Positions 16,876-25,919 of a stretch of DNA of 64,000 bases are shown here, piece after piece. The position numbers and the translations under genes were made by a program. Below the pieces are notes generated by a model that was given only the letters and a program-made list of their open reading frames with translations, had not been told where the DNA came from and searched no databases. Position 1 is the first letter of the stretch. Each line of letters starts with the position of its first letter. Source of the stretch: CALJFL01 sp964590005 (GTDB lineage: Bacteria; Pseudomonadota; Gammaproteobacteria; Pseudomonadales; Halieaceae). The stretch is from assembly GCA_964590005.1 (NCBI GenBank), contig CAZPVJ010000151.1:1-64000 (forward strand), read 5' to 3'.

Positions 16876-17343
16876 TCAGCCCGCCGCACCCAATGGCATT
16901 ACCTGGCTTTGCTTGATTGCCATCAGGCTGAAGTTGGATTCCATGTTTTTCACCCCCGGAAATTTCAGAATCCGCTGCATAGACAATTCGGAAAAGTGAT
17001 CCATACTGCGCGCTACCACTTTCAGCAAAAAGTCATGACTGCCGCTCATCGCGTGACATTCGACGATGTGCTCCTCCGCTTCTACCCGTGTCATAAAGGC
17101 GCGCTGGCTGCGGTCATCTTTTTCCAGTGAGACCTGGACGAAGGCAGTAACCTGTAAACCCAGCTTGCGCTGATCCAAACGGGCCAGGTAACCATCGATG
17201 AAGCCCTCTTCCTCCAACTTTTTGACCCGCCGAAAACACGGTGACTCGGAGAGGCCCACACGCTCGGCGAGCTCGACATTGGAAATACGCCCCTCGGTCT
17301 GCAGAATGTGCAGAATTTCGCGCTCTTTTCGATCCAGTACCAT
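16876..17343 (-). CDS. Lrp/AsnC-family transcriptional regulator
   Basis: A 155-residue protein from ATG 17343 (an in-frame GTG at 17355 is possible) has an N-terminal winged HTH (ISNVELAERVGLSESPCFRR) and a C-terminal RAM effector domain (VECHAMSGSHDFLLKVV). Lrp/AsnC proteins are octameric and respond to amino acids. It is divergent from a PLP-dependent class V aminotransferase, so a local role in amino-acid turnover is the simplest model. The 191-nt gap between them holds an inverted repeat CCAC (17383-17386) / GTGG (17395-17398). Confidence 0.92.
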   Translation of the reverse strand: MVLDRKEREILHILQTEGRISNVELAERVGLSESPCFRRVKKLEEEGFIDGYLARLDQRKLGLQVTAFVQVSLEKDDRSQRAFMTRVEAEEHIVECHAMSGSHDFLLKVVARSMDHFSELSMQRILKFPGVKNMESNFSLMAIKQSQVMPLGAAG

Positions 17344-17534
17344 GGCAGATTCCACCCCTAGAAACGGTCATTATTAAAGTTACCACCGATATTAGTGGAT
17401 ACTGCGCAACAGGTCAGTCACTTATCCACCACGGGGTCTCTCCGACCTTGCCGATGACTTCGCGACAATGACGCTTGCGAAGACGCACCTGCCGCACTAC
17501 TGTGGCTGAAACCGGCAGGCCACAAGGTGCCTAC

Positions 17535-18668
17535 ATGAACGACAATGCTCGCCAACACTTCCCGATACTCGAGCACAAGGCCTACTTCAACGCATGCTCC
17601 TACGGGCCGCTGTCACTGCAGGTCAAAGCTGCCGTAGAGCAGTACCTTGCAATCCGTATGGAAGAAGGCGCTCGCTGGGACATTTACTGCGACAAGATCG
17701 AGCGAGTGCGCGAACTCCTGTCACAGCTACTGTTGGCACCGACAGATGACATCGCCGTATCGACATCGGTCAGCGAATCACTCAACAGTCTGATGACCGC
17801 ACTGGACTTCACGGGTGCGCGCAAGGGCATCGTCACCACGGACTTCGATTTCCCGACGACATCGCAAATCATGCTGGCGCAGACAATGCGTGGGGCAGAT
17901 GTGGCCCGGGCGAAGGTCGATAGTAGTGGCACGAATATTCCGCTGGCGGAGTTCGATCGACTCATCGACGACACAACATTGCTGGTAGCGATACCGCTGG
18001 TTTGTTACCGCAACGGCGTGTGGCTGGATCCGACACCCATTGTTGAGCTGGCACATGCAAGGGGAGCGATGGTGCTGGTGGACGCCTACCAGGGTATTGG
18101 AACACGACCGTTCAACGTCGCCGAGTCCGGCATCGACTTTTTGGTGGGTGGTTGCACCAAGTACCTCATCGGCACCAGCGGGGTCGCCTACATGTATGTG
18201 CGGGACAGCCGTACTAACGGCCTGGTACCCACCGCCACGGGTTGGTTCGCCCAGGAAGATCCGTACAGCATGGACATTTATCACAACCTGCCCCACGCGA
18301 CCGCGCGGCGCTTCGAAGCCGGCACGCCCAACTCCTGCGGGCTGTTTGCGGCCGAAGCGGGCCTCGAACTGCTGCTTTCAACGGGATTGCCCGAGGTCGC
18401 GAAGCGAATTCAGGCAGTGACCGACCAGGTAAAGCAAGCCGCCGGTGACAACGCCTGGACGCTGGTCACCCCCGACGACAGACACGGGGCTATGCTGGCC
18501 ATCAAATCCACGGACGCACCAGCCCTGGTAAGTCGCTTGCAAAGCGAGGGCATCATACTGAGCGAGCGCGATGGCAATATACGGGTGGCGCCGCACTATT
18601 ATAATGACGGCAGTGACGTAACCCGACTGGTTGAGGCGCTTGGGAAAAACGCCGACTTACTGGCCTGA
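17535..18668 (+). CDS. Class V aminotransferase-like PLP enzyme
   Basis: This 377-residue fold-type I PLP enzyme carries VDAYQGIGTRPFNVAESGIDFLVGGCTKYL, in which the Asp contacts the PLP pyridine nitrogen and the Lys of TKYL is the Schiff-base lysine. It starts at ATG 17535 with AAGGTG upstream. Relatives include isopenicillin-N epimerase-like proteins, cysteine desulfurases and kynureninase; there is no obvious active-site Cys loop of NifS/IscS type. It is divergent from the Lrp gene, and its 3' end overlaps the symporter gene by 12 bp. Substrate and exact reaction are unknown. Confidence 0.85.
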   Translation: MNDNARQHFPILEHKAYFNACSYGPLSLQVKAAVEQYLAIRMEEGARWDIYCDKIERVRELLSQLLLAPTDDIAVSTSVSESLNSLMTALDFTGARKGIVTTDFDFPTTSQIMLAQTMRGADVARAKVDSSGTNIPLAEFDRLIDDTTLLVAIPLVCYRNGVWLDPTPIVELAHARGAMVLVDAYQGIGTRPFNVAESGIDFLVGGCTKYLIGTSGVAYMYVRDSRTNGLVPTATGWFAQEDPYSMDIYHNLPHATARRFEAGTPNSCGLFAAEAGLELLLSTGLPEVAKRIQAVTDQVKQAAGDNAWTLVTPDDRHGAMLAIKSTDAPALVSRLQSEGIILSERDGNIRVAPHYYNDGSDVTRLVEALGKNADLLA

Positions 18669-20075
18669 AGGCGCAGCCCGACCGAACAGCAGCAGTATCG
18701 ATAGCCCGACGCAGAACGGCAGTAATCGCTCCAGGATATCTCCGGGCGTACCCGGCAACAGGTAAAACCCCACCGCCAACGTGAAGCCAGTAGTAATCGC
18801 CAGTAGCGCTACGCCCGGTACCACCCGGACACCAGCCAGGCGGACAAACACCAGGGGACCAAACGCCGATCCCAGGGCAATCCAGGCGAACAGCACACGA
18901 CCGAAGATTCGCTCTGGAAGGTAGATCGCAACCAGCACCGATGCAATTACCAGGGCAACAATCGTGAGCCTTGATACCAGCAGCATGTGCGCAGGATTAC
19001 GCCTGCCCAGACCAAGGTCATGGGCGATAGCGCTGGCCGCCACCAGTAACTGGCTATCCGCTGTCGACATAATCGCCGACAGCACTGCAGCGAGCAAAAT
19101 AGCGCCGACTATCGGTGTAAAAAGACTTTCCGTGAGTACAAAAAAGATAGTTTCGGGGTTGTCGATATCCGCATGTAAGACGTGCCCTACCAATCCAAGA
19201 AAACACATTCCCAGAAACACCACGAGATACCAGGCAATAGTAAGCCACCGCGCCTGGCGCAGGGCGCGCTCATCGCGCAACGCCATAAATCGGACCAGTA
19301 AATGGGGCTGACCATAGGTGCCGATACCAATACTGAGCCCGCCCACGATAAAGCCCACCGCAACCACGCCGGCATTACCCGCACTCAAACTGAGCTGGGC
19401 TTCGCTGCTCACCTCTCGCAAGCCTTGCAGGAAGCCGGCAATACCCCCGACTTCGATCAGTGCCACTACCGGTAGCAACAACGCCGTTACCGCCATCAAT
19501 AAGCCCTGCACCGTGTCGGTAACGCTGACCGCCCAGAAGCCTCCCAGCAATGTATACACCATGATAATAGTTGCGCCGATAACGATGCTGTCGTTCATCG
19601 ACAGGTTGAAGGTGGACGCAAACGTATTGCCGGCGCCCTGGAACTGGGCCGCGACGTAAAAAACAAACGAAAAGACAATAATTAGTGAAGACACCCACAG
19701 GATCGCCTTACGCATAGCGCCAGCGGTATCGTGCAGCAGAAAGTCCGTCAGCGTTATGTGATTGTGACGACGGCTGAATGCCATCAATCGAGGAGCGATC
19801 CAGCACCAGGTAACCAGCATTCCCAGGAGCGAACCGGCAACCAGCCAGATCGCAGAGACTCCGATAACATAGGCGACACCACTCATGCCCAAGAGGGTCC
19901 AGGCAGAAGAAGCACTGGAAGAGTAACTGATTGCAGCGACAACCGGGCCGAGGCCGCGACCGGCCAGGAAAAAATCGTCGGCACTGTGGGTGCGCCGCGA
20001 TGCCCACAGGCCGATAGCCACAAGCAGCAGCTTGTACACCACCAGCGTAACAATAACGACAGTCGTTTTATCCAT
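18657..20075 (-). CDS. Sodium:solute symporter (SSS family)
   Basis: A 472-residue inner-membrane protein with about 13 hydrophobic segments and the SSS N-terminal signature ADDFFLAGRGLGPVVAAISYSSSASSAWTLLG. The family imports proline, pantothenate, monocarboxylates or similar solutes with Na+. It is the last gene of the minus-strand run from 24313, after the His-rich cupin (70 nt gap), so it may import the substrate of that operon. Substrate specificity cannot be read from the sequence. Confidence 0.9.
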   Translation of the reverse strand: MDKTTVVIVTLVVYKLLLVAIGLWASRRTHSADDFFLAGRGLGPVVAAISYSSSASSAWTLLGMSGVAYVIGVSAIWLVAGSLLGMLVTWCWIAPRLMAFSRRHNHITLTDFLLHDTAGAMRKAILWVSSLIIVFSFVFYVAAQFQGAGNTFASTFNLSMNDSIVIGATIIMVYTLLGGFWAVSVTDTVQGLLMAVTALLLPVVALIEVGGIAGFLQGLREVSSEAQLSLSAGNAGVVAVGFIVGGLSIGIGTYGQPHLLVRFMALRDERALRQARWLTIAWYLVVFLGMCFLGLVGHVLHADIDNPETIFFVLTESLFTPIVGAILLAAVLSAIMSTADSQLLVAASAIAHDLGLGRRNPAHMLLVSRLTIVALVIASVLVAIYLPERIFGRVLFAWIALGSAFGPLVFVRLAGVRVVPGVALLAITTGFTLAVGFYLLPGTPGDILERLLPFCVGLSILLLFGRAAPSGQ

Positions 20076-20145
20076 CGTTAAACAGGCCTGGCAAGCAAGA
20101 CCAACGGTTAGACCCGGACCGGGTTTCGGTCAGGCCAGACAAGCC

Positions 20146-21147
20146 TCAATCATGATGATGGTGGTGAGGACTGTCATCGTGGTGGTGATGATGGCCGTGC
20201 CAATGATCGTGGCGGTGCCCATCGGACTTGTGCTCGTTGTCGTGGCCCTCCTCGTCACCCCGGCGCTGCATGGTCTGCTCAAAGTCTTCCGGACCGTGGG
20301 GATGATTGTGGTCATGACTGATCGCCCACTTGTACAGCAGTGGATCACGCTGGTAGATCCGCGCGGCCGAGCGGTCGGCATTCTCCACGGGGTTTGTCCA
20401 CGGGTTGTAGTGGAAGTGATTGAACAACTTGGAGTCGGTTCGACCCAGGGCAATACAACCGTACTCCGAAGCAAAAGCGCCGTGGTTAATATAGGCGGGA
20501 CGCCAGAAGTAACCGCCGGTAGGAATGTCACCAAACTGCATCATCCAGGAGGTTCCCCACAGGTGATAGGACTCCTCCGCGCAGTCATGGTAGGAAATAT
20601 TGTCCTGGTAAAACCCGGGCGTCATGCAATACAGGAACGTCATTGCCTGCGATATCGGATTGAAGTTCAGCAGCTTGATCAGGCAACCCGCGGCAACGGA
20701 GGGCTTGGCCACATTGCCCATCGCCCAGGGTATATCCATGTAGGAATCAACACTGTGGTACAGGTCGACCTGAGCCAGGGGGTGATGTTCGGTGGACTCC
20801 TCGTGACTCGGCTCACCGGTGTTGTACATAACCAGCACCAGGCAGCCCTGCTCACTGCGTATCTCCGGCATTGCAAATCCGGCCGGAACGAAAAAGTAAT
20901 GCCCCTTGCGGCACACTCGGTCGCCCACTTGCAGTTCGCCCTCGATGACAATCATCTCCCGTTCAGACCAGGAAAATCCGGGGGGCTGTCGGTAACCGCC
21001 GTCGAGTTGAACCGTCATTGAGCAGCTGCCGTTGTCGGGGTCCAGGCTCAGCATTTTGTACCCCATACCGCGGGCAAACCCGGGTAAGGCCATATTCTTG
21101 AAGTGCGTGTCCCTGTCGCAGAAGGGTTCGATATGTGGACGTGCCAT
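20146..21147 (-). CDS. Double-cupin protein with a strongly His-rich C-terminal tail
   Basis: A 333-residue soluble protein. Residues 1-280 look like a bicupin of the DUF4437/acetylacetone-dioxygenase-like kind, with WSEREMIVIEGELQVGDR and KGHYFFVPAGF in the first barrel and ESYHLWGTSWMMQFGD in the second. The last 55 residues contain 20 His plus many Asp/Glu, a likely Ni/Co/Zn/Cu-binding tail as in HypB or UreE. The same operon starts with a permease that has a His-rich loop. Metal storage for the cupin centre is a reasonable inference; the catalytic reaction is unknown. An overlapping plus-strand reading frame is a shadow of the His repeats. Confidence 0.8.
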   Translation of the reverse strand: MARPHIEPFCDRDTHFKNMALPGFARGMGYKMLSLDPDNGSCSMTVQLDGGYRQPPGFSWSEREMIVIEGELQVGDRVCRKGHYFFVPAGFAMPEIRSEQGCLVLVMYNTGEPSHEESTEHHPLAQVDLYHSVDSYMDIPWAMGNVAKPSVAAGCLIKLLNFNPISQAMTFLYCMTPGFYQDNISYHDCAEESYHLWGTSWMMQFGDIPTGGYFWRPAYINHGAFASEYGCIALGRTDSKLFNHFHYNPWTNPVENADRSAARIYQRDPLLYKWAISHDHNHPHGPEDFEQTMQRRGDEEGHDNEHKSDGHRHDHWHGHHHHHDDSPHHHHHD

Positions 21148-21187
21148 GCTATTTCTCCGTCAATTCCTTATTGTCGTCCTGGCCGGC

Positions 21188-21478
21188 TCATTCGCCGTCG
21201 GTACCGTATTTCCAGGTCACTTTGTCTTGTCGCCCCTCGGGCTTCACCGGTAAGTCGGCGGGATCTATCTTCATCTTGTCATCGCCGTCGGTGTTGAAGC
21301 CTATGGTCGTTATCCGATCGAAAAATTCCTGGTACCACTTCTCCCGGGTTGGCGCCAGATCTTCCATCTCCTGGGCGATCTTCTGGTAGCGAACTTCCTG
21401 TTCTGCCGCCTCCTCCTCGATCCAGGCCTTAACTTCTGGCGGTACATCGTGGTCGATGAACAGATTCTTAAAACTCAT
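21188..21478 (-). CDS. Small acidic protein of unknown function (96 aa)
   Basis: This protein is rich in Glu, Asp and Lys, with a helical middle (VKAWIEEEAAEQEVRYQKIA) and a charged C-terminus. It has no signal peptide, membrane segment or cysteines. It sits 20 nt after the CoA-transferase stop and 40 nt before the cupin start, in the same run, so it is probably expressed. I do not recognise the family. Possible roles are a small subunit of the cupin enzyme or a chaperone. Confidence 0.7.
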   Translation of the reverse strand: MSFKNLFIDHDVPPEVKAWIEEEAAEQEVRYQKIAQEMEDLAPTREKWYQEFFDRITTIGFNTDGDDKMKIDPADLPVKPEGRQDKVTWKYGTDGE

Positions 21479-21498
21479 GAGATGACTCCCTGGGGTTA

Positions 21499-22710
21499 CT
21501 AGGTTTGTTCTTGCGGCAGACAGGCTTCACCGTTTGCGACCATCGCGTCAATGTCGTCCTGCTGATATCCCGCCTCGCGCAAAATCTCTTCGCTATGCTC
21601 ACCCAGGCGCGGGGCGAGACTGCGGATTGAGGCCGGAGTGCTGCCAAAATTCATTGGAGGACTGCTGGACCGAATACGCCCCTCAGTGGGGTGCTCGTGT
21701 TCCTGCCAGAAGCCGGATTCCACCAAATGGGGATCAGTGATCAGGTCATCGAGGGTATTGACCACCATCATAGGCACATTGGTGTCACCCAAAAGATCCA
21801 ACCACTCGTCCCGGTCTCGACTGGCGATTATCTCGCCGGTCACACGGTAAGACTCGTTGATATTCTTGAGACGGGTTGCCATATCGATGAAACGCTCGTC
21901 GTCAGCCAGTTCCGGGCGTCCCGATAATTTGCAAAAAGTTCGCCAGTGATTATCCCAGTAGGGCAATACAGCGAGGTAGAGACCATCGCGGGTTTTGTAG
22001 GGGCGGCGGTGCGCCGCCATGAGACGTACATATCCCGCTTCTCCGATCGGGGGCTCAAAGGTCTGCCCCCAGAGGTGTTCGGTCATTACGAAGGAAACCA
22101 TCGACTCAAACATGGGGACCTCGATTTCCTGGCCCTCGCCGGTACGCTCCTTGTGGTACAGCGCCGCCAACACCGACTGCACCACCACCATGGCGGTAGT
22201 CTTGTCTGCGATGATGGTCGGCAGGTAACGCGGCTCGCCCTCGACCATGCTCTGCAGGACCGCCACACCACTGGCTGCCTGAATCGAATCATCCAGCGCG
22301 CCCTTGTCGCCATAGGGTCCTTTCTTGCTGTAGCCATAGGTGGCGCAATACACAAGGTCGGGATTAACCGCTTTGACAGAGGCGTAGTCGAGGCCCAGGC
22401 GCTGCATAGCGCCGGGCCGGAAATTATGGACCACCACATCGGCCGACTTGATGATCGCCAGCGCGGCAGCGCGACCCTTCTCCGACTTGAGGTCAAGCGC
22501 AACCGAGCGTTTGTTGCGATTGCAGGTCATGTACAACGAACCCATGTCGCTGTGGTTGCGCCGTGGCCCCAGATTGCGATTGGTATCACCCCCGGGCGGT
22601 TCAATCTTGATCACGTCGGCACCCAGGTCACCCAGCATCTGGCAGGCATAGGGTCCGAGCACCACACTAGTCATCTCGACAACCCGAATGCCATCGAGGG
22701 GGGCTGTCAT
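21499..22710 (-). CDS. CaiB/BaiF family III CoA-transferase (1 of 5)
   Basis: A 403-residue class III CoA-transferase: N-terminal DGIRVVEMTSVVLGPYACQML, KIEPPGGDTNR loop, and a catalytic Asp in IIADKTTAM around residue 177. Such enzymes move CoA between an acyl-CoA and a carboxylic acid through an aspartyl-CoA thioester. The start overlaps the amidohydrolase stop (ATGA at 22707-22710). Its neighbours (amidohydrolase, small acidic protein, cupin) suggest it activates an acid produced by them. Confidence 0.92.
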   Translation of the reverse strand: MTAPLDGIRVVEMTSVVLGPYACQMLGDLGADVIKIEPPGGDTNRNLGPRRNHSDMGSLYMTCNRNKRSVALDLKSEKGRAAALAIIKSADVVVHNFRPGAMQRLGLDYASVKAVNPDLVYCATYGYSKKGPYGDKGALDDSIQAASGVAVLQSMVEGEPRYLPTIIADKTTAMVVVQSVLAALYHKERTGEGQEIEVPMFESMVSFVMTEHLWGQTFEPPIGEAGYVRLMAAHRRPYKTRDGLYLAVLPYWDNHWRTFCKLSGRPELADDERFIDMATRLKNINESYRVTGEIIASRDRDEWLDLLGDTNVPMMVVNTLDDLITDPHLVESGFWQEHEHPTEGRIRSSSPPMNFGSTPASIRSLAPRLGEHSEEILREAGYQQDDIDAMVANGEACLPQEQT

Positions 22711-23579
22711 TTGATCTTCCCTTCGAGGCCGTACAGCGCAATCACATTGTCGCGCATAAACTTACGCCGAACCTCCGGCTTCAAGCCGAGACCATCAACC
22801 TCTTCCACGGTGCGCTCAAAGCGCAGCACCGGAAAGTCGGTGCCGAAGATAACCTTGTCCTGACCGTAGGAGTTCAGGTACTTGACGACACTTTCCGGCC
22901 AGTATTTTGGGCTGTGGGCGTCGGTGCAAATAAACACATTGTCATGCTTCCAGGCCATGGCAATCATCTCGTCATGCCAGGGAATACCCACGTGAGACCC
23001 AATCAGCTTTAGCTCAGGCAAGTCACAGGCGATATCGTCCAGGTAAATCGGCCGGCCTACCGAGCGACAACGTTGCTGCTTCGAATAGATCAACGATTGG
23101 CCCACCTGCATCTGAACAGGAATATCCAGCTCAATGCACTTGGCATAAAACGGGTAGTACTTGGCGTGATTGGCGGGCAACTCAAACCAGTGCGGGTACA
23201 AGTGGGCACCGATAAAACCGAGCTCCCGCACCGCGTACTCAAGCTCGCGAACGCCATCCATTCCCGTGTAGGGGTCTATACCCACCAGGCCGAAAAAACG
23301 ATCGGGGTACCGAGCAACCGCGTCCGCAACCACGTCCGGAGGCATGTGGTAGCACCCCGGCAATCCGACACGGCCCGACTTGGCGGCGACCAGGAATCCG
23401 TACTCGATGTTTGCCGCGTCCATACCGGCCAGCATTTGCTCCAGGCTGATACCACCGCTGTCGTGCTTGCCTTTGACCTTGCCGACGAAGAACTCATCGG
23501 TCCAATCAGGGCGATGGGACAGGGCCTCGGCTGTCCAGATATTTACGACGGCATCAATGGCCTGGTAGTCCGCTGACAT
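22707..23579 (-). CDS. Amidohydrolase-superfamily protein lacking the HxH metal motif
   Basis: A 290-residue TIM-barrel protein of the ACMSD/amidohydrolase-2 type, starting at ATG 23579 with GAGGAG upstream. The barrel-end motifs GSHVGIPWHDE and VIFGTDFPVLRFE are clear, supplying a His and an Asp. The N-terminal HxH is absent: the stretch reads IDAVVNIW with Val11 and Asn13 in the His positions, and the strand-5 region reads PVQMQVG with no His. Metal-dependent decarboxylation or hydrolysis as in ACMSD therefore seems unlikely without other ligands. It could be a metal-free hydrolase or lyase. It is coupled to CaiB and 8 nt from the permease gene. Confidence 0.82.
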   Translation of the reverse strand: MSADYQAIDAVVNIWTAEALSHRPDWTDEFFVGKVKGKHDSGGISLEQMLAGMDAANIEYGFLVAAKSGRVGLPGCYHMPPDVVADAVARYPDRFFGLVGIDPYTGMDGVRELEYAVRELGFIGAHLYPHWFELPANHAKYYPFYAKCIELDIPVQMQVGQSLIYSKQQRCRSVGRPIYLDDIACDLPELKLIGSHVGIPWHDEMIAMAWKHDNVFICTDAHSPKYWPESVVKYLNSYGQDKVIFGTDFPVLRFERTVEEVDGLGLKPEVRRKFMRDNVIALYGLEGKIK

Positions 23580-23587
23580 AACTCTCC

Positions 23588-24313
23588 TCAAAGACCGAGC
23601 ACTGCGATCGAAAGCCCGCACAGGGTGATGGTGCCCCCGGCAATTGCTTCACTGAAGCGTTCCAGTCGGGGCAGGCGGACAAACTGCAAGCCCCAGGTCG
23701 ACAAAAAGACCACGCCCATCATGGTGGCCACTGTCACTATGGCAAAGACACTGGTGACCGCCAGTACACCTATAAGACTCTCGGTGGCTGCAGGAAACAT
23801 GAGCACGGGTATCAAGGGCTCGCAGGGTCCGAGCACAAAGACAATAAAAACACCCCAGCCGGCTAAAGAGCGCTGTCCATCCGGTGCGTCCTCCGCGCTA
23901 TGGGCATGGCTGTGAGCGTGGTGATGGCTGTGTTCGTGACAGTGGCGCACACCGTCATGACTATGCCAGTGACTATGCGGTTGGTTGCGCCAGGCACGGC
24001 GCATACCCCAGGCAAGATAAACCAGCCCAAGCGACACCAATGCCCATGCGGCCAAATCGCCACGCACCCCCTCTATCCACTCCAGGGCCTGCAAGTGAAT
24101 CCCCAGCCAGACACCCACCAGGCCCAGCACAACAGAGCCGACAATGTGCCCCGCCCCGCACAGCAAGGTCATGCGCAGGGTTTTGCCTATCGACCAGCCA
24201 CGGCTCTTGGCCATTGCCACAAAAGGCAGATAGTGGTCGGGACCCAGCACGGTGTGCACGAAAGCAATGGTGGCTGCCGTCGCGCACAGCAGGAGTATTT
24301 CAGGGGACATCAT
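23588..24313 (-). CDS. Ni/Co-type permease with His-rich loop (TauE/UreH-like)
   Basis: A 241-residue membrane protein with about six hydrophobic segments, the motif HTVLGPDHYLPF in TM1 (like the HxxxxDH of NiCoT/UreH permeases) and a cytoplasmic or periplasmic loop of about 35 residues with 13 His. The C-terminal half (FIVFVLGPCEPLIPVLMFPA) is typical of the sulfite-exporter TauE/SafE-annotated group that contains nickel and cobalt transporters. It heads the minus-strand operon, so it probably supplies or exports a transition metal for the cupin. Direction of transport is not determinable. Confidence 0.85.
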   Translation of the reverse strand: MMSPEILLLCATAATIAFVHTVLGPDHYLPFVAMAKSRGWSIGKTLRMTLLCGAGHIVGSVVLGLVGVWLGIHLQALEWIEGVRGDLAAWALVSLGLVYLAWGMRRAWRNQPHSHWHSHDGVRHCHEHSHHHAHSHAHSAEDAPDGQRSLAGWGVFIVFVLGPCEPLIPVLMFPAATESLIGVLAVTSVFAIVTVATMMGVVFLSTWGLQFVRLPRLERFSEAIAGGTITLCGLSIAVLGL

Positions 24314-24517
24314 GCTCGCTGTTTATTATGTATCATTGATAGGTCAATATGTCTTTTGAGTATAGGCTGACGCGTTCCAGGCATCAAGCCAGACACCCGA
24401 TTTGACCCGAACATCACTATTCTAGCTCGGCCTGAGCACAAATGATATATAGATATACTATTAGTACTTTTTAGGAAATTCGGCTAGACTGGGAATCCGT
24501 TTCAGAGAAACCTCTTT
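24314..24517. other. Divergent promoter region (permease operon / leuCD)
   Basis: This 204-nt gap holds promoters in both directions. Besides the AT-rich repeat at 24441-24462 there is ATTGA (24335-24339) / TCAAT (24344-24348) within TTGACC-like promoter sequence for the permease. No gene is apparent. Confidence 0.45.
24441..24462. promoter_or_regulatory. AT-rich imperfect palindrome upstream of leuC
   Basis: The 22-bp repeat follows the pattern AAT-N2-TATAT-N2-ATATA-N2-ATT and sits 55 nt upstream of the leuC ATG. It may be a core promoter element, an operator, or both. It does not resemble the TGTCCG operators further right. Confidence 0.4.
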
Positions 24518-25918
24518 ATGGCGTCGACGCTCTTTGAAAAACTGTGGGACCTGCACCAGGTCGCCGATCTGGGCAACCAGGAATACCTGGTTTATGTCGA
24601 CCGGATCTTCCTGCACGAGCGTACCGGCAGCTTCGCATTACGTGGACTGGAGAGCCAGGGTCGGCCGGTGCGACATCCGCGTCAGGTGTTTTGTACCATG
24701 GACCACATCGTGGATACGGTGAAGGGGCGCGGGGATAACACCACCATGCCCAGCGGTCGCGACTTTATCCTTGCAACCCGGGAAGCGGCCCATCGGGCCG
24801 GCATAACGCTGTTCGATATCGGCGATCCACGACAGGGAATTGCCCACGTGGTGGCCGCCGAATCAGGGATCGCCCTGCCCGGCGCCACCGTGATTTGCCC
24901 CGACAGTCACACCTGTACGCTGGGCGGTCTCGGTGCGCTGGCCTGGGGGGTGGGATCGACAGAAGCCGAGCACGCTATAGCGACCAACACACTGCGTCTG
25001 AGAAAACCCAAGACGATGCGCGTGAACTTCACCGGCACGCTGCAACCGGGGGTTACTGCCAAGGACCTTGCCCTGCACCTCATCGGTCGTTACGGCGCCA
25101 GTGGTGGAGCCGGCTACGCCATTGAGTTTGCCGGCCCGGTCATTGAGGCGCTGCCGGTCGAAGCACGCATGACCCTGTGCAACATGGCGGTCGAGTTCTC
25201 CGCCTTCAGCGGTTTTATAGCTCCCGACCAATCCACGGTCGATTATGTCGCGGGACGCACCTATGCACCCAAGGGCAACACATTTGAATTAGCGGTAGAT
25301 CACTGGCGAACGCTGCGCAGTGACGAGGGTGCCCGCTTTGACGCAGAGCTGGAGCTGCCCTGCGACCAACTACTGCCAGCGGTAACCTGGGGAACAAGTC
25401 CCGAGCATACGATTGCCATTGACGACACCATTCCCGATCCCGCTGACCAGCCCGACGGCCCTATTCGGGAAGGCATGGAGAAGGCTGTGCGCTACATGGA
25501 CGTCACTCCCGGGACCACCACCGATCGCATCAAGCTGGACGCGGCATTTATCGGCTCCTGCACCAACAGCCGACTCAGCGATTTGCGCGCGGCGGCAGAA
25601 TACCTGAGGGGCAAGCATGTCGCCCCGGGGATAGTGGCGGTCTGCGTACCCGGTTCCACCCAGGTTAAAACAGCAGCGGAAGCCGAAGGGCTGGACAAGG
25701 TTTTTGAGGACGCCGGCTTCTCCTGGCGGGAGTCAGGTTGCTCCATGTGTTTCTACGCCGGCGGCGAAACCATGGGCGCCGGGGCAAGAGTTATCTCAAG
25801 TACCAACCGGAATTTCGAGGGACGGCAAGGCCCGGGGACGAGAACCCACCTGGCCAGCCCCGTCACGGTGGCCGCGTCGGCCTGCAAGGGCTATATCACT
25901 GCCGCGGGAGCTGTATAG
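24518..25918 (+). CDS. leuC: LeuC-like aconitase-family hydratase, large subunit
   Basis: The 466-residue length matches LeuC, with all three [4Fe-4S] ligands (Cys348 in GSCTNSR, Cys408 and Cys411 in GCSMC). It differs from biosynthetic LeuC at substrate-region motifs: PDSHTCTLGGLG instead of GDSHTATHGAFG, and CFYAGGETMG where LeuC has CLAMNNDRL. Its partner LeuD follows by one base. No leuA or leuB lies nearby; instead there are a CoA-transferase and an HMG-CoA-lyase-like enzyme. A catabolic hydratase or isomerase of a 2-substituted malate (citramalate, dimethylmalate type) is as plausible as leucine synthesis. The symbol names the family, not a proven role. Confidence 0.85.
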   Translation: MASTLFEKLWDLHQVADLGNQEYLVYVDRIFLHERTGSFALRGLESQGRPVRHPRQVFCTMDHIVDTVKGRGDNTTMPSGRDFILATREAAHRAGITLFDIGDPRQGIAHVVAAESGIALPGATVICPDSHTCTLGGLGALAWGVGSTEAEHAIATNTLRLRKPKTMRVNFTGTLQPGVTAKDLALHLIGRYGASGGAGYAIEFAGPVIEALPVEARMTLCNMAVEFSAFSGFIAPDQSTVDYVAGRTYAPKGNTFELAVDHWRTLRSDEGARFDAELELPCDQLLPAVTWGTSPEHTIAIDDTIPDPADQPDGPIREGMEKAVRYMDVTPGTTTDRIKLDAAFIGSCTNSRLSDLRAAAEYLRGKHVAPGIVAVCVPGSTQVKTAAEAEGLDKVFEDAGFSWRESGCSMCFYAGGETMGAGARVISSTNRNFEGRQGPGTRTHLASPVTVAASACKGYITAAGAV

Positions 25919-25919
25919 C

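Noticed and set aside
19990..21021. Plus-strand reading frame of 343 codons
   Set aside because: Shadow of the His-rich cupin gene: CAC/CAT repeats leave the complementary frame free of stops.
23588..24313. Urease accessory UreH or simple sulfite exporter
   Set aside because: No urease genes nearby; the His-rich loop and HxxxxDH-like motif argue for a metal permease.
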